NCBI GenBank assembly: GCA_947495125.1
Contig: CANLXL010000003.1
Span: 496,001-560,000 of the forward strand
Source: an uncultured Flaviramulus sp.
Lineage (GTDB): Bacteria > Bacteroidota > Bacteroidia > Flavobacteriales > Flavobacteriaceae
Length of the DNA: 64,000 bases
Direction of reading: 5' to 3'
Every line of letters begins with the position of its first letter. Position 1 is the first letter of the stretch. A program made the translations under genes and the position numbers. Shown in pieces: positions 36,556-45,973 of the stretch. Below the pieces are notes generated by a model that was not told where the DNA came from, made no database searches, and saw nothing but the letters and a program-made list of their open reading frames with translations.

Positions 36556-37894
36556 ATTTGTTTAATCTTCTATAAAGGGCGGTACGTGTAATCCCTAATT
36601 CTTTTGCAGATTTAGAAATGTTACCATTATTTTTTTCAATAACTTTTAAAATGGCATTTTTCTCTATAGTTTCAAGTTTTAAATCGGAAGTACTGGTATT
36701 AGTTCCTTTTTGTTCTATAGGAGAAAATACCAGGTCTTCTTTGTATAAATAGTCATTATCGGCCATGATCACAGCTCTCTCCAAGGCATATTGAAGCTCG
36801 CGTACATTGCCGGGGAAATGATAACTTTTTAATTTTTCAATAAAACCATCATCCAGTTTAAAACCGGATTTTAAATACTTTTCGGCGTATAACTTAATAA
36901 AATGTTTTGCCAGTAAAACAACATCTTTATCGCGATCTCTTAATGGTGGAATAATAATCTCTACGGTATTGATTCTATAGATAAGATCTTTTCTAAACTT
37001 AGCTTCATCGGCAAGAAATTCTATGTTTAAATTTGTTGCACAGATTAATCTTATATTAATATCGATAGGACTATTCGACCCTAAAGGGGTTACTTTTCGA
37101 TTTTGTAAAACCGTTAAAAGTTTAGCCTGTTGTTGTAAACTAATATTCCCTATTTCATCTAAAAAAAGGGTGCCGCCATCGGCTGCTTCAAACCGTCCAA
37201 TTCTATCATGCTTTGCATCCGTAAAAGCACCTTTTGTGTACCCGAATAATTCACTTTCGAATAACGTAGCTGTTAAGGAACCTACATCAACCTTAACAAA
37301 AGGTTTGTGTTTCCGCAATGAATTATCATGAATGGCTTTGGCAATTAAATCTTTACCCGTACCATTCTCTCCTAGAATTAGAATATTGGCGTCGGTTGGA
37401 GCAATTTTTTTAATTTTCAAAAAAACATCATTCATAACGCGGCTTTCACCCAATATCTCTGTTCGGGTAATAGCTGAAGTATTCGTTTTTTTTGAAGTGC
37501 TTGATTTTTTCTTCTGAAGAATATCTGTAATCGATTCTATAAGTTTGGTGTTTTCCCAAGGCTTCACTAAAAAATCTGAAGCCCCTTCTTTTAAGGATCG
37601 TATGGCCAAATCCAAATCGCCATAGGCCGTTATCAAAATGATGGCGACCTCTTTATCAATCTCTTTAATTTTATTAAGCCAATAAATACCTTCGTTACCC
37701 GTATTTATAAGACCGTTAAAATTCATATCAAGAATAATAATGTCGAACTTATTACTTTTTACTAATGATATAATGTTGCCCGGGTTTTTCTCTACAATAA
37801 CATTTTTAACCTTAGACTTTAATAATAACCTCATGGCGGTTAGCACATCGGCGTCATCATCTACAACTAATATGTTTGCGTTTTTTAACAACAT
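36545..37894 (-). CDS. Sigma-54-dependent response regulator, NtrC family
   Basis: 449 residues. Receiver domain (1-120) with acidic pocket D12/D13 and phosphoacceptor D56 (IIILDMNF). Sigma-54-activator AAA+ domain (about 145-375): Walker A GENGTGKD at 175-182, Walker B GTLFLDEI at 241-248 and the sigma-54 contact loop as GAFTDA (222-227) instead of the usual GAFTGA. C-terminal Fis-type helix-turn-helix (about 415-449, NISKSAKELGITRTALYRRLNKYGL). Co-transcribed with the kinase (11-bp overlap). It is divergent from the ABC-transporter operon, where two enhancer-like sites lie in the 203-bp intergenic region; it is the likely regulator of that operon. Confidence 0.95.
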   Translation of the reverse strand: MLLKNANILVVDDDADVLTAMRLLLKSKVKNVIVEKNPGNIISLVKSNKFDIIILDMNFNGLINTGNEGIYWLNKIKEIDKEVAIILITAYGDLDLAIRSLKEGASDFLVKPWENTKLIESITDILQKKKSSTSKKTNTSAITRTEILGESRVMNDVFLKIKKIAPTDANILILGENGTGKDLIAKAIHDNSLRKHKPFVKVDVGSLTATLFESELFGYTKGAFTDAKHDRIGRFEAADGGTLFLDEIGNISLQQQAKLLTVLQNRKVTPLGSNSPIDINIRLICATNLNIEFLADEAKFRKDLIYRINTVEIIIPPLRDRDKDVVLLAKHFIKLYAEKYLKSGFKLDDGFIEKLKSYHFPGNVRELQYALERAVIMADNDYLYKEDLVFSPIEQKGTNTSTSDLKLETIEKNAILKVIEKNNGNISKSAKELGITRTALYRRLNKYGL

Positions 37895-37964
37895 GATTAC
37901 AATAATACAATAATAATGAGCCCATTAAAAATTATTAAAGTATAAATATTGTCTAAGTTAAAAG

Positions 37965-37981
37965 TGTTTTGTTATCGAACA
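37965..37981 (+). promoter_or_regulatory. Putative enhancer site 1 (TGT-N11-ACA)
   Basis: A 17-bp site TGTTTTGTTATCGAACA with TGTT/AACA ends, in the gap between the NtrC-like regulator and the transporter operon. TGT-N11-ACA half-palindromes are typical of upstream activating sites for sigma-54 activators. Confidence 0.5.
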
Positions 37982-37985
37982 TGAC

Positions 37986-38002
37986 TGTATCATTTCCGAA
38001 CA
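37986..38002 (+). promoter_or_regulatory. Putative enhancer site 2 (TGT-N11-ACA)
   Basis: A second 17-bp site TGTATCATTTCCGAACA, 12 of 17 bases identical to site 1 and starting exactly 21 bp after it, i.e. on the same face of the helix. Outer flanks AAAGTGTT (37961) and AACACTTT (37999) also form an 8-bp inverted repeat around both sites. Confidence 0.5.
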
Positions 38003-38097
38003 CTTTTATAAACCTTGTGGTTTTTAACTTATTGATTTAAAGTCATTTACAAAACGGCATGATAATGACTATATAATGAGCATAAATAGTGTAATGT

Positions 38098-39345
38098 ATG
38101 GACATCCCTTTAGAAAAGAAACGATTTAGTAAGAAAAATATCAGCATCGCTGTTGGCGTCATTCTTTTAATCTCCTTAATCACTTTTGTAGCTATTTCTA
38201 CAGGAGGCAGTTCAAAATTAAACGTCGATAGTGAGCGCATCTCTGTTAGTGAAATTAAAGAAGGCGTTTTTCAGGAAAACATTCCGGTTACCGGAAATGT
38301 TATGCCCATCACCACGATATATTTAGATGCTATTGAAGGCGGCCGTGTCGATGAAATCTTTGTTGAAGATGGTGCTGTTATGAAACAGGGAGAGCCTATT
38401 CTCAGGTTATCCAATACCGACTTGGAATTGAGTCTGGTAAACCAGGAAACCGCGGTATATAACTTATTAACACAAATGCAGATCTCTCAAAATGCTGCGC
38501 GGCAAAATACCATTAACAAGTTAACCCGAATGACCGATGTTGAGAATTCGCTGATAGAAGCCAATAGAATCTATCAGCTTAATAAAAGGCTCTTTGAGCA
38601 AAAAGCTATTGGACGTCAGGAATTCCAAGAATCAGAAAATAATTATAACTACCAGAAACAACAAATGGAACTTGCCCAACAAATTTTAAAGCAAGATACT
38701 ATTTCTACAAGACAAGAAGCGAGTCAGGCTCAAAGTTCATTTGCCAGAACCCAAAGTGCCTTAAAATTAATGCGAAAAAAAGTTGGTGATTTGGTTGTGA
38801 AAGCACCGGTTGATGGCCAATTAACATCTTTGGATGCTGAAATCGGACAATCAAAAAATAAAGGAGAACGCTTAGGACAACTGGATGTTTTAAGCGGATT
38901 TAAAGTACGCGCAGATATTGATGAACACTATATTTCAAGGATCTACACGGGGCAACGCGGACGATTTACCTTTAGTGGCAAAGAATACAGTTTAGTGATT
39001 AAAAAAGTGTTTACTCAGGTTGCAGCCGGTAGGTTTCAGGTCGATATGCTTTTTGAAGAAAAAGTAGAGGGTATACGTCGCGGACAATCACTACAAATAC
39101 GTTTGGCTCTAAGTGAAGAAAAGCAAGCGCTTCTCGTTCCGAAAGGCGGATTTTTTCAACAAACAGGCGGGAATTGGATTTTTAAATTGAGTGAAGATGG
39201 TACTACAGCATATAAAGTGGACATTAGATTAGGAACAAAAAACACAGAATATTATGAGGTATTAGAAGGACTGGAACCCGGAGATAAAGTGATTACATCG
39301 AGCTATGATAATTACGGTGATAAACAAGAATTGGTATTAAAGTGA
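38098..39345 (+). CDS. Membrane-fusion (HlyD/MacA-like) periplasmic adaptor
   Basis: 415 residues. One membrane anchor near the N-terminus (about 17-35), then a periplasmic adaptor: lipoyl-like half (EGGRVDEIFVEDGAVMKQGEPILRL, about 80-105), a long coiled-coil hairpin (about 110-230), the second lipoyl half (VVKAPVDGQLTSLDAEIGQ) and a beta-barrel/membrane-proximal domain. By family it joins an ABC transporter to an outer-membrane channel. No TolC-like gene is in the window. It starts the transporter operon, divergent from the NtrC-type regulator. It sits 10 nt before the next gene. Confidence 0.93.
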   Translation: MDIPLEKKRFSKKNISIAVGVILLISLITFVAISTGGSSKLNVDSERISVSEIKEGVFQENIPVTGNVMPITTIYLDAIEGGRVDEIFVEDGAVMKQGEPILRLSNTDLELSLVNQETAVYNLLTQMQISQNAARQNTINKLTRMTDVENSLIEANRIYQLNKRLFEQKAIGRQEFQESENNYNYQKQQMELAQQILKQDTISTRQEASQAQSSFARTQSALKLMRKKVGDLVVKAPVDGQLTSLDAEIGQSKNKGERLGQLDVLSGFKVRADIDEHYISRIYTGQRGRFTFSGKEYSLVIKKVFTQVAAGRFQVDMLFEEKVEGIRRGQSLQIRLALSEEKQALLVPKGGFFQQTGGNWIFKLSEDGTTAYKVDIRLGTKNTEYYEVLEGLEPGDKVITSSYDNYGDKQELVLK

Positions 39346-39363
39346 TTTAAACTTATGCATAAA

Positions 39364-40068
39364 ATGAAAAATGAAATTTTATTTTTATTTCTTTTGAGCT
39401 TATTAAATCTCAACGCCCAAACAGAAAAGAAAAAACTAAATAGTTCCGGGATCAATTCTATAGAGATTTCTCATTTTTCTGAAGTGTTCTATAGACAATC
39501 TGACAAAGCTGAAATCCTTATTGAATATGATACTGAAGTAAGTAATTTTATTAAGATAAAACAAAATAGCGACAAAATTTCCATCGATTTGGTTTTGCCC
39601 AATAATTTAAATTTAAAATATCATAAAAAGATTCTACAGGCAAAGCACAAAGTGTTTGTAAATGGAAATTTTGATGTTATTAATGATGTTAAAACATTCT
39701 ATGCTGGTAGGGTTAACATGAATATTGAAAGTCAAAGCAAGCTCTCTCTCTTTTTTAATGCTTGTGGAATTATAAAAGGAAAATTATCCTCGGAAATTTC
39801 AAAAATTAACGCCCAAGTCTCTAATTTAAAAATTTCGGGAAACACAAAATCACTTCACCTAGTCAGTTATGGCTCTAATTTTAATGCTTTTAACCTGGCT
39901 TGTGAAAAAATTTTAGTAGATAGTGAAGGTTCAGTTTTAAATGTTTTCTCTACTAATAAAGTTGAAGTTCAAAACCTTAAAAGATCTGTGTTAAACTATA
40001 AAGGAAAAGGAGATTTAAAAATGAATCCGAATATAATAATTAAGCAATCTACAATTAATAAAAGTTGA
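39364..40068 (+). CDS. GIN-domain (DUF2807-like) secreted beta-helical protein
   Basis: 234 residues from the ATG at 39364, giving a signal peptide ending LNAQ; an upstream ATG at 39355 is also in frame. The pattern SSGINSIEISHFSEVFYRQSDKAEILIEYD followed by repeated short beta-strands resembles the GIN/DUF2807 head domain, a right-handed beta-helix common in Bacteroidota. Function is not known for the family. It lies between the membrane-fusion protein and the ATPase of the transporter operon, so a role in the envelope stress or cargo step is possible. It is Lys- and Asn-rich like its neighbours. Confidence 0.7.
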   Translation: MKNEILFLFLLSLLNLNAQTEKKKLNSSGINSIEISHFSEVFYRQSDKAEILIEYDTEVSNFIKIKQNSDKISIDLVLPNNLNLKYHKKILQAKHKVFVNGNFDVINDVKTFYAGRVNMNIESQSKLSLFFNACGIIKGKLSSEISKINAQVSNLKISGNTKSLHLVSYGSNFNAFNLACEKILVDSEGSVLNVFSTNKVEVQNLKRSVLNYKGKGDLKMNPNIIIKQSTINKS

Positions 40069-40182
40069 TTAACACTTTGTGAGTAGTTTATCTTTTCAAT
40101 AGTATCAGAAAAGAATTTGAGATTGTTAATACCAGCGACTGGTTAATATAAAATAAGCTTATTAAAATAAAAACATGCAACC

Positions 40183-40860
40183 ATGATTAAAATTAAAGAT
40201 TTAGAAAAGTATTACAAAACAGAAGAGCTACAAACCATAGCTTTAAATAAATTGTCTTTTGAAGTAAAACAAGGGGAATTCATCGCGGTTATGGGACCAT
40301 CAGGATGTGGTAAATCTACATTGCTTAACATTTTGGGCATGTTAGACGACTCAGATGGCGGGAGCTTTATATTTAATGATGAAGAGGTTATTAACTACAA
40401 TGAACGTAAAAGAGCGAACATCCGTAAGCATAATATAGGGTTTGTATTTCAAAGCTTTAATTTGATAGATCAACTTACGGTTTTTGAAAATGTTGAACTT
40501 CCTTTAATATACACAGGTGTAAAAAAAGCCGAACGTAAAAAGAGAGTAGAAGCCGTACTTGAAAAAATGCAGATCATGCACCGACGCAAGCACTTTCCAC
40601 AACAGCTTTCCGGAGGACAGCAACAGCGTGTTGCCGTGGCCAGAGCTGTTGTAAACGACCCTAAACTAATTCTTGCCGATGAGCCAACAGGAAATCTGGA
40701 CAGCAGTAATGGTAATGAGGTTATGGAATTATTAACCGACCTGAACAATCAAGGTGCTACCATTATCATGGTGACGCACAGTGAACACGATGCTAAATAT
40801 AGCCACCGTATTATTCGCATGTTGGATGGACAGAAAGTAACAGAGAACAGTTTGATTTAA
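40183..40860 (+). CDS. ABC transporter ATPase, MacB/LolD type
   Basis: 225 residues, a complete nucleotide-binding domain: Walker [10 protein letters not shown] (38-46), Q-loop Q90, signature LSGGQQQR (142-148), Walker B LILADEP (162-168) followed by TGNLDSSNG, and H-loop H199. The TGNLDS stretch and short length mark the MacB/LolD/FtsE group (type VII ABC systems), which couple ATP use to mechanical work in the envelope. It is the only ATPase in a region with ten permease genes, so it is probably shared by all. 16 nt separate it from the first permease. Confidence 0.96.
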   Translation: MIKIKDLEKYYKTEELQTIALNKLSFEVKQGEFIAVMGPSGCGKSTLLNILGMLDDSDGGSFIFNDEEVINYNERKRANIRKHNIGFVFQSFNLIDQLTVFENVELPLIYTGVKKAERKKRVEAVLEKMQIMHRRKHFPQQLSGGQQQRVAVARAVVNDPKLILADEPTGNLDSSNGNEVMELLTDLNNQGATIIMVTHSEHDAKYSHRIIRMLDGQKVTENSLI

Positions 40861-40876
40861 ATTGTAACACATAGCC

Positions 40877-43360
40877 ATGCTATTAAATTATTTTAAAATA
40901 ACATTAAGAGTTTTTCTGAAAAACAAACTATTTACCACAATTAATGTACTTGGTTTGGCTATTGGTATAGCTGTTTATATTCTAATTACTCAATATGTTA
41001 GTTTTGAATTAAAGTATGATCAACACTTATCTCACATTGATGATTTATATCGGGTAACGCTAACTTCTAACCTTGGAGGGAAAGGGTATAAAACCATGGC
41101 AACAAATCACCCCGCAGTTGCTTATGCGATGAAAGAAGATTTTCCGGAAGTGGAAAGCTATGCCCGCCTTGTAGATCGAAATATTATGTGGGGTACTTTT
41201 GTGCTTTCTTATGAAGACCAACAGGGAAATCTTGTAAAAACCAATATAAATGAAGAGCAGTTGTTTATTGCTGATAGTACAGTGATCGATCTGTTCGATA
41301 TTAAATTGATAAAAGGACACTCCGAAACAGCGTTAACCGAAGGAGGTTCCATTATTTTATCTGAAGAAGTCGCCCAACGTTTTTTTGGAACCGAAGACCC
41401 CATAGGTAAGATGCTTAGATTTAACAACCGATCGCCGTTTACGGTAACAGGTGTTTTCGAAAACCTTCCTGAGAATACCCATTTTAGGTTTAACATGCTG
41501 GTTTCTTTTTCATCACTGGGACCATGGACTGAACAAACCTGGATATGGCCGGATTTTTACAATTATATAAAATTAAAACCAGGTACAGATCCTGCATTAG
41601 TGGAAGCCAAATTTCCTGACTTTGCGAAAAAATATTTGAGTGAAATTATGCAAGAACACGGATTTGAAGCTCGATTTGGTCTACAACCCGTAAAAGACAT
41701 TCACCTGAAGTCTCATCATATTAATGAGGTTTCCGCCAATACCAGTGAAAACACCTTATACTTTTTACAGATTATAGCATTTTTTGTGATATTAATTGCC
41801 CTTATGAATTTTATTAACCTCTCCACCGCTAAATCTACCGAACGGGCTATGGAAGTTGGCTTGAAAAAAGTTGTGGGGATTAGGAAAAGTGCATTGATTA
41901 TTCAGTTCCTTTTGGAATCACTTGCCATAAACTTAATAAGTATTATTCTCGCTATTGGGTTGGTAAGCATTTTTATTCGACCTTTTAATGAACTGGTTGG
42001 ATTGGAGATTTTATCATTAGGTATGTGGACAGACCCCATGGTATGGATGCATCTATTGGCCGTTTTGTTTGTTGGAGGTATTTTGGCAGGCGCTTATCCG
42101 GCTTTTGTGCTTTCAGGGTTTAAACCTATAGCGGTGCTTAAAGGAAGATTTCATCAATCTAATAAAGGCGTTTCTACGCGCAGAACCCTGGTAATAACTC
42201 AATTTGCCATATCCATTGCTTTAATTACCGGGACCTTCATCATTCATAATCAATTTTCTTATATGCAGGATCAGGAATTGGGTTACGATGTGGAGCACAA
42301 TCTTGTAATAAATGCTCCAACAGTTATAGATTCTACAATTGGCCGGAAAATGGAAACCTTTAAAGGTGAACTTTTAAGGGACCCAAAAATAAATGCGATT
42401 ACGGTTACCAAGGATATTCCGGGAAAAAAAATAGCACTTGATAATATAGCCCGGCAAGCGCATGAAAGAAAAGAAGAAGGGGTTAATTGTGATTTTTTGA
42501 ATATTGATCATGATTTTTTGAAAACATACCAGATAAAACTACTGGCAGGGCGAAATTTTAGATTGGGAGATGCCACGTCATACGACAGAATCAAAGAGAT
42601 GGATAATGGGAAGACGCATAGAGTAATGATTAATAAAGTAGCGGCACAAACCCTGGGCTTTCAAACTTTAAAAGATGCGATAAATAAGAAAATAATCTTT
42701 CCCATGTTAAGTGATGGAACAGAAGGAATAGCAGAGATTATCGGAGTCGTAGATAATTATCATCAGGAATCGCTTCAAACCGACTATTATCCCATTATTT
42801 ATCAGAATTATTCCTTTTACGACGCTGCTTATATAACTGTAAATATGAATACGTCCAATGCCCAGCAAACCATTGCTAATATAGGCGAGAAGTTTGGTGA
42901 GTTTTTCCCTTTGGACCCTTATAATTATTTTTTTCTGGAGGATCATTTTAATCGGCAATATGAATCTGATGTGAAATTTGGATACATCTGCTTATTATTT
43001 TCAATACTTGCGATTTTTATTGCAGCATTAGGACTTTTCGGATTAGGTTCATATATGGCTGTTAAGAAAACCAAGGAACTATGTATCCGTAAAGTTTTAG
43101 GAGCAAACCTAACACAGGTTATAATACTAATACCTAAAAGCTTATTGACTTTAGTGTTGTTATCAGGTCTTATTGCCACACCAATTTCATATTTTTTTGC
43201 TAATGAATGGCTTTCAGATTATGCTTTCAGAACAGCTTTAAGCCCCTGGATGTTTATAATACCTATCTCATTAGTATTAGGTATCGCAGCATTATCGGTT
43301 TTACCGGAATGTATAAAAGCAGCGGTAGTGAATCCGGCTAAATATTTAAAAGATGAATGA
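40877..43360 (+). CDS. FtsX/MacB-like ABC permease 1
   Basis: 827 residues. Architecture of two fused MacB-like halves: TM1 (about 19-37), first periplasmic core domain (40-285), three helices of FtsX domain 1 (about 294-315, 341-365, 390-412), TM5 (about 436-455), second periplasmic domain (455-695), and FtsX domain 2 (about 700-720, 747-775, 790-815). Family motifs are LMNFINLSTAKSTERAMEVGLKKVVGI and KTKELCIRKVLGANL. C-terminus VNPAKYLKDE. By family the permease, with an ATPase dimer, moves or extracts lipids, peptides or antibiotics. Most similar to permease 2 (shared LVINAPTVIDSTI). Confidence 0.93.
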   Translation: MLLNYFKITLRVFLKNKLFTTINVLGLAIGIAVYILITQYVSFELKYDQHLSHIDDLYRVTLTSNLGGKGYKTMATNHPAVAYAMKEDFPEVESYARLVDRNIMWGTFVLSYEDQQGNLVKTNINEEQLFIADSTVIDLFDIKLIKGHSETALTEGGSIILSEEVAQRFFGTEDPIGKMLRFNNRSPFTVTGVFENLPENTHFRFNMLVSFSSLGPWTEQTWIWPDFYNYIKLKPGTDPALVEAKFPDFAKKYLSEIMQEHGFEARFGLQPVKDIHLKSHHINEVSANTSENTLYFLQIIAFFVILIALMNFINLSTAKSTERAMEVGLKKVVGIRKSALIIQFLLESLAINLISIILAIGLVSIFIRPFNELVGLEILSLGMWTDPMVWMHLLAVLFVGGILAGAYPAFVLSGFKPIAVLKGRFHQSNKGVSTRRTLVITQFAISIALITGTFIIHNQFSYMQDQELGYDVEHNLVINAPTVIDSTIGRKMETFKGELLRDPKINAITVTKDIPGKKIALDNIARQAHERKEEGVNCDFLNIDHDFLKTYQIKLLAGRNFRLGDATSYDRIKEMDNGKTHRVMINKVAAQTLGFQTLKDAINKKIIFPMLSDGTEGIAEIIGVVDNYHQESLQTDYYPIIYQNYSFYDAAYITVNMNTSNAQQTIANIGEKFGEFFPLDPYNYFFLEDHFNRQYESDVKFGYICLLFSILAIFIAALGLFGLGSYMAVKKTKELCIRKVLGANLTQVIILIPKSLLTLVLLSGLIATPISYFFANEWLSDYAFRTALSPWMFIIPISLVLGIAALSVLPECIKAAVVNPAKYLKDE

Positions 43361-43442
43361 TTAATATCTGTGAAGAGGTATTAAAGAATAAAAGTGAAAA
43401 TACATGAAAAAAGCACAAAAAGTTTAGGCATTAAATAAAGAT

Positions 43443-43457
43443 CATCATCAATCAAAA
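43443..43457 (+). repeat. Leader 15-mer upstream of permease 2
   Basis: CATCATCAATCAAAA is found before permeases 2 (here), 4 (48626) and 5 (51084), in each case 13-16 nt ahead of the ATG. It looks like a copied translation-initiation leader. Confidence 0.5.
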
Positions 43458-43472
43458 CATAAACAAATCATT

Positions 43473-45950
43473 ATGATTAGGAATTATTTTAAAATAACCC
43501 TCAGAGTTTTTCTTAAGAATAAACTCTTTACAACAATCAATGTGCTTGGTCTTGCTATCGGGGTTACCGCGTATTTATTAATTACCCAGTATGTACATTT
43601 TGAATCGACTTACGATCAGCACCATCCTCGGGTCGAAGATTTGTATCGCGTTACGTTATCTTCAAATTTAGGCTCAAAAGGGTTTAACACTTCGGCGGCA
43701 AATCACCCGGGTTTAGGTCCGGCTATGAAACAGGATTTTCCGGAGGTTGAGGAATTTGCAAGAATTGTAGATAGAAGCATTATGACCGGGAACTTCGTGC
43801 TTTCGTTTACCAATGAAAGTGGGAATAAGATAAAATCTAATGTTAATAACGATAAGGTGTATGCGGCCGATAGTACGTTTTTAGATTTATTTAGGATCAA
43901 TCTTATTAAGGGGGATAAAAAAACGGCGTTAAGAGAACCATTGTCAGTGGTGTTGTCGGCTGAAATTGCCAAACGTTTTTTTGGAAACGAAGATCCTATT
44001 AATAAAAATTTAATCGCAAATAACCAAGATCCTATAAAGGTTACCGGAGTATTCGAAGAGCTCCCTGAGAATACACACCTGAAGTTTGATATGCTCGTGT
44101 CCTTTTCAACCTTAGGGTCCTTAACTAATGAGGCCTGGATATGGCCCGAATTCTATAATTATGTACGATTAAAACCAAATACAGACCCTGCCGTCGTTGA
44201 GGCCAAGTTCGAACCCTTTATAAAGAAATACTTGGGAGATATTATGCAGGAACATGGTTTTGAGGCGAGATTTGGATTGCAACCCGTGAGAGATATTCAT
44301 TTAAAATCACACCTCACTAATGAAATTGAACCCAATGCCAGTGAAAGCACTTTAAATTTTCTGAGAATAATAGCACTATTCGTCATACTTATTGCATTAA
44401 TGAACTTTATTAACCTCTCTACGGCTAAGTCTATCGAGCGGGCCATGGAGGTCGGTTTAAAGAAAGTTGTAGGTATCAATAAAAGTGCTTTGATAGGGCA
44501 ATTTCTTTTTGAATCGGTTGCTATAAATTTTTTGAGTACTGTTATCGCAGTAGTTTTAGTAAGCTTGCTTATGAGTCCGTTTAATCAATTGGTTGGGTTG
44601 CAAATATTGTCTTTGGATATGTGGTTAAACCCACAAATTTGGATGCACTTATTTGGTTTGATATTATTAGGCGGACTCCTGGCAGGTGCATACCCTGCCT
44701 TTGTGCTATCGAGTTTTAAACCCATTCAGGTTTTAAAAGGAAAATTCCATCAATCTGGCCAGGGTGCCTTAATTCGTAAAATATTAGTGGTTGCTCAATT
44801 TTCCATATCAATAGCTCTCATTGTAGGAACCTTTATTGTAAACAGCCAGTTTTCATATATGCAAAATCAAGAACTGGGTTACGATTCGGAACATAACCTG
44901 GTGATCAATGCACCAACAGTTATCGATTCAACCATTAATACTAAAATGGATGCCTTTAAGACTGAGCTTTTGCGTAATCCTAAAGTCAATGCGGTTACAA
45001 GAAGTAATGAAGTTCCGGGTAAAAAAATCATCTGGTATAATTTAACCAGACAAGTTCATGAACGGAAAGAGCAAGGAGTTAGTTGTAACCAGTTAAGTAT
45101 AGACCATAATTTTATGGACACCTATAAAATTAAGTTGCTTGCAGGGAGAAATTTTAGACAGGAAGATAAATCTTTTTACAATTTTGGAGACCCCGACAGG
45201 CCTAAAAATCAAGGGCGGGTCATGCTTAATAAAGCGGCCTCCGAAATATTAGGCTTTGCAACTCCGGAAGAAGCGCTACAAAAGAAAATTGTTTTTAAAC
45301 TCGGGCCCATAGATCATATCACAGAAATTGTTGGTGTTATGGACAATTATCATCAACAATCGTTGCGAAATGACTTCGAGCCAATCGTATTTCTCTATCC
45401 GGAATATTACAATACGGCTTATATGACCATCAATTTAAATACATCCGAAGCTCAAAAAACCATTGCGGATATTGAAAGTAAATTTGAAACTTTTTTTCCT
45501 TTAGATCCGTTCAATTACTTTTTCCTTGACGAGCATTTTAACAATCAATATAAAGCCGATCTTAAGTTTGGAACCATATGCCTGTTGTTTGCAGGTCTGG
45601 CCATTTTTATTGCGGTGCTGGGATTGTTTGGTTTGGGATCGTACATGGCATTGAAAAAAACCAAAGAATTATGCATTCGTAAGGTTCTGGGGGCAAACCT
45701 TATGCAAGTTTTAATATTAATCCCTAAAAGTCTGTTGGCGCTGGTATTAGTTTCGGGAGTCATAGCCATCCCGATTACTTACTTTTTTGCTGATGAATGG
45801 CTTACCGGTTATGCCTTTAGAACGGCATTAAATCCATGGATGTTTATCATACCATTGTCTTTGGTTGTTATTGTTGCAGCTTTATCCGTGCTACCGGAAT
45901 CTATAAAGGTGGCTTTCGTAAATCCGGCGAAGTATTTAAAAGATGAATAG
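43473..45950 (+). CDS. FtsX/MacB-like ABC permease 2
   Basis: 825 residues with the same two-half, eight-helix layout as permease 1, and clearly its paralogue: the N-terminus YFKITLRVFLKNKLFTTINVLG is shared, as are the LVINAPTVIDSTI segment and the C-terminus VNPAKYLKDE. Divergence is mostly in the two periplasmic domains. This is the largest intergenic gap in the array (112 nt), so an internal promoter is possible. No promoter match was found by eye. Confidence 0.93.
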   Translation: MIRNYFKITLRVFLKNKLFTTINVLGLAIGVTAYLLITQYVHFESTYDQHHPRVEDLYRVTLSSNLGSKGFNTSAANHPGLGPAMKQDFPEVEEFARIVDRSIMTGNFVLSFTNESGNKIKSNVNNDKVYAADSTFLDLFRINLIKGDKKTALREPLSVVLSAEIAKRFFGNEDPINKNLIANNQDPIKVTGVFEELPENTHLKFDMLVSFSTLGSLTNEAWIWPEFYNYVRLKPNTDPAVVEAKFEPFIKKYLGDIMQEHGFEARFGLQPVRDIHLKSHLTNEIEPNASESTLNFLRIIALFVILIALMNFINLSTAKSIERAMEVGLKKVVGINKSALIGQFLFESVAINFLSTVIAVVLVSLLMSPFNQLVGLQILSLDMWLNPQIWMHLFGLILLGGLLAGAYPAFVLSSFKPIQVLKGKFHQSGQGALIRKILVVAQFSISIALIVGTFIVNSQFSYMQNQELGYDSEHNLVINAPTVIDSTINTKMDAFKTELLRNPKVNAVTRSNEVPGKKIIWYNLTRQVHERKEQGVSCNQLSIDHNFMDTYKIKLLAGRNFRQEDKSFYNFGDPDRPKNQGRVMLNKAASEILGFATPEEALQKKIVFKLGPIDHITEIVGVMDNYHQQSLRNDFEPIVFLYPEYYNTAYMTINLNTSEAQKTIADIESKFETFFPLDPFNYFFLDEHFNNQYKADLKFGTICLLFAGLAIFIAVLGLFGLGSYMALKKTKELCIRKVLGANLMQVLILIPKSLLALVLVSGVIAIPITYFFADEWLTGYAFRTALNPWMFIIPLSLVVIVAALSVLPESIKVAFVNPAKYLKDE

Positions 45951-45973
45951 TTGAATGCCCCTGATAAGATCAT

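Noticed and set aside
38055-38070. Possible sigma-54 -24/-12 promoter before the adaptor gene
   Set aside because: The -24 side (CGGCAT) is acceptable, but the -12 side reads TGAC where TTGC is expected and the GC doublet is missing. Kept only as a weak hint in a finding.
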